From assembly GCF_028748185.1 (NCBI RefSeq), contig NZ_CP118164.1, positions 3,435,814 through 3,499,813 of the forward strand: DNA of 64,000 nt. Direction: 5' to 3'. This DNA comes from Bremerella sp. P1. Lineage in GTDB: Bacteria > Planctomycetota > Planctomycetia > Pirellulales > Pirellulaceae. The notes under the pieces were generated by a model. That model was not told the origin of the DNA, did not search any database, and worked only from the letters and a program-made list of their open reading frames with translations. This document shows positions 63,391 through 64,000 of the stretch, piece by piece. Position 1 is the first letter of the stretch. Every line of letters begins with the position of its first letter. The position numbers and the translations under genes are program-made.

Positions 63391-63427
63391 AGAAGCACGT
63401 TCTCGGTCGCGGGGACGTGCTTCTTTA
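63391..63427 (+). terminator. Rho-independent terminator after doxX
   Basis: AGAAGCACGT, a 14-base loop, ACGTGCTTCT followed by TTATG: a 10-bp perfect stem, about 35 bases past the stop. The T-run is short but the stem is strong. Confidence 0.75.
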
Positions 63428-63514
63428 TGCGCTCGTGGAAGCGTGGCTGCGAATGGATTATGCTAGGGCTACGCGCTACTTTCCTGCCATTGTCACTCCT
63501 GCGGAGTTCTTCTC

Positions 63515-64000
63515 GTGATCCGAATCCTTTCCTTGGTTCCGTTCCTTGCTCTTGCCGTTGTTTCCCTGGCCCAGGCCGACGAAACGAAGAAGCCGAATAT
63601 TCTGTTTCTTTTTTCGGATGATCAAAGCTATGAAACGCCTGGCTATGTCGGGATGACCCAAGCCCAGACGCCGAGCTTGGACGAGTTGGCTAAGCGGTCG
63701 GTATCGTTCACCCATGCCTACAACCAGGGTTCCTGGAGTGGGGCCGTGTGCGTCGCCAGTCGGACCATGCTCAATTCGGGGCGATTTGTCTGGCACGCCA
63801 ACGATATCTATAAGACCTCTGAGAAAGAGCGAGCTGCCGGGCGATTCTGGTCCGAGCATATGAAGAAGGCCGGCTATCGAACCTACATGACCGGCAAGTG
63901 GCATGTGCCGGCCAATGCGGCCAAGGCCTTTGATGTGACGGGTCATGTCCGGGGTGGTATGCCGCAGCAAACACCTCAGGGCTACGACCGCCCGAAGAAT
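63515..64000 (+). CDS. Sulfatase, 5' part (gene runs off the window)
   Basis: An exported sulfatase cut by the window end; 162 codons are present. The signal peptide (about 1-21, ending LAQAD) is followed by PNILFLFSDDQSYETPG, the metal-binding start of the alkaline-phosphatase-like fold, and CVASR at 79-83, the C-x-A-x-R form of the formylglycine motif, with Cys79 as the residue to be oxidised. TGKWHVP further on also fits. The start is GTG 63515 with GGAG eight bases before it. Planctomycetes carry many such sulfatases for marine polysaccharides; the substrate is unknown. Confidence 0.9.
   Translation, partial: MIRILSLVPFLALAVVSLAQADETKKPNILFLFSDDQSYETPGYVGMTQAQTPSLDELAKRSVSFTHAYNQGSWSGAVCVASRTMLNSGRFVWHANDIYKTSEKERAAGRFWSEHMKKAGYRTYMTGKWHVPANAAKAFDVTGHVRGGMPQQTPQGYDRPKN

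Overview
The window reads as chromosomal DNA from a planctomycete of the Pirellulales (Blastopirellula, Bremerella or Rhodopirellula type). The evidence is gene content: two DUF1559 proteins (one a prepilin-like protein, one embedded in a lipoprotein), a DUF1080 protein, a Pirellula-type haem-binding HEAT cytochrome beside an SGNH/membrane-bound-dehydrogenase fusion, an ECF sigma factor paired with a Hanks-type kinase, a second Hanks kinase, a secreted beta-helix protein, a DUF1501-free but sulfatase-containing edge, and many Sec or lipoprotein signals. I see no rRNA, tRNA, CRISPR array, transposase or phage gene. Fifty-one coding regions are called. Several starts were moved from the longest frame to an internal ATG, GTG or TTG supported by a Shine-Dalgarno sequence.

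Layout. 0-9.9 kb: lipoprotein, fluoride exporter crcB, pgk, then a metal block (zinc/cadmium P-type ATPase diverging from a ZIP transporter, with a CorA-like protein tail to tail with the ZIP gene), a DUF1080 protein and a small secreted protein. 9.9-16.8 kb: a five-gene minus-strand operon (GT4, HAD, GT4, GH13_18 phosphorylase, GpgS-like GT81) that looks like synthesis and phosphorolytic recycling of glucosylglycerate-type compatible solutes; it diverges from an ECF sigma/kinase pair at 16.9-19.2 kb. 19.3-20.4 kb: a small protein gene surrounded by palindromic repeats. 20.4-27.5 kb: secreted dehydrogenase and cytochrome, and an alpha/beta-hydrolase lipoprotein. 27.7-31 kb: response regulator, DUF2007, folK with an unassigned C-terminal half, a nitrilase. 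31-33.5 kb: GT2 plus oligosaccharide flippase. 33.7-37.9 kb: overlapping four-gene lipid-modification cluster (DUF1295, COG2907 flavoprotein, DUF1365, cyclopropane-fatty-acid synthase). 37.9-50.5 kb: mostly housekeeping or single genes (DUF885 peptidase, glutamate dehydrogenase, GT4, rdgB, U32 peptidase/RlhA-like, hemerythrin, DUF1579, DUF4261-like, AhpD-like). 50.6-58.7 kb: four minus-strand genes, including a Sec-exported FAD oxidoreductase 10 bp upstream of a membrane protein with two covalent-FMN motifs and a NosR-like membrane Fe-S core. 58.9-60.4 kb: DUF1559 prepilin-like protein and small lipoprotein. 60.8-63.4 kb: MarR-SDR-pirin-DoxX module with a palindromic operator repeated before both transcripts. 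The window ends inside a sulfatase.

The parts most worth following are the compatible-solute operon with its atypical HAD protein, the flavinylated membrane protein/exported flavoprotein pair, the paired inverted repeats (REPIN-like) at 20.2 and 33.5 kb with a second nested 32-bp inverted repeat that supplies the 3' end of a gene, and the MarR operator pair.
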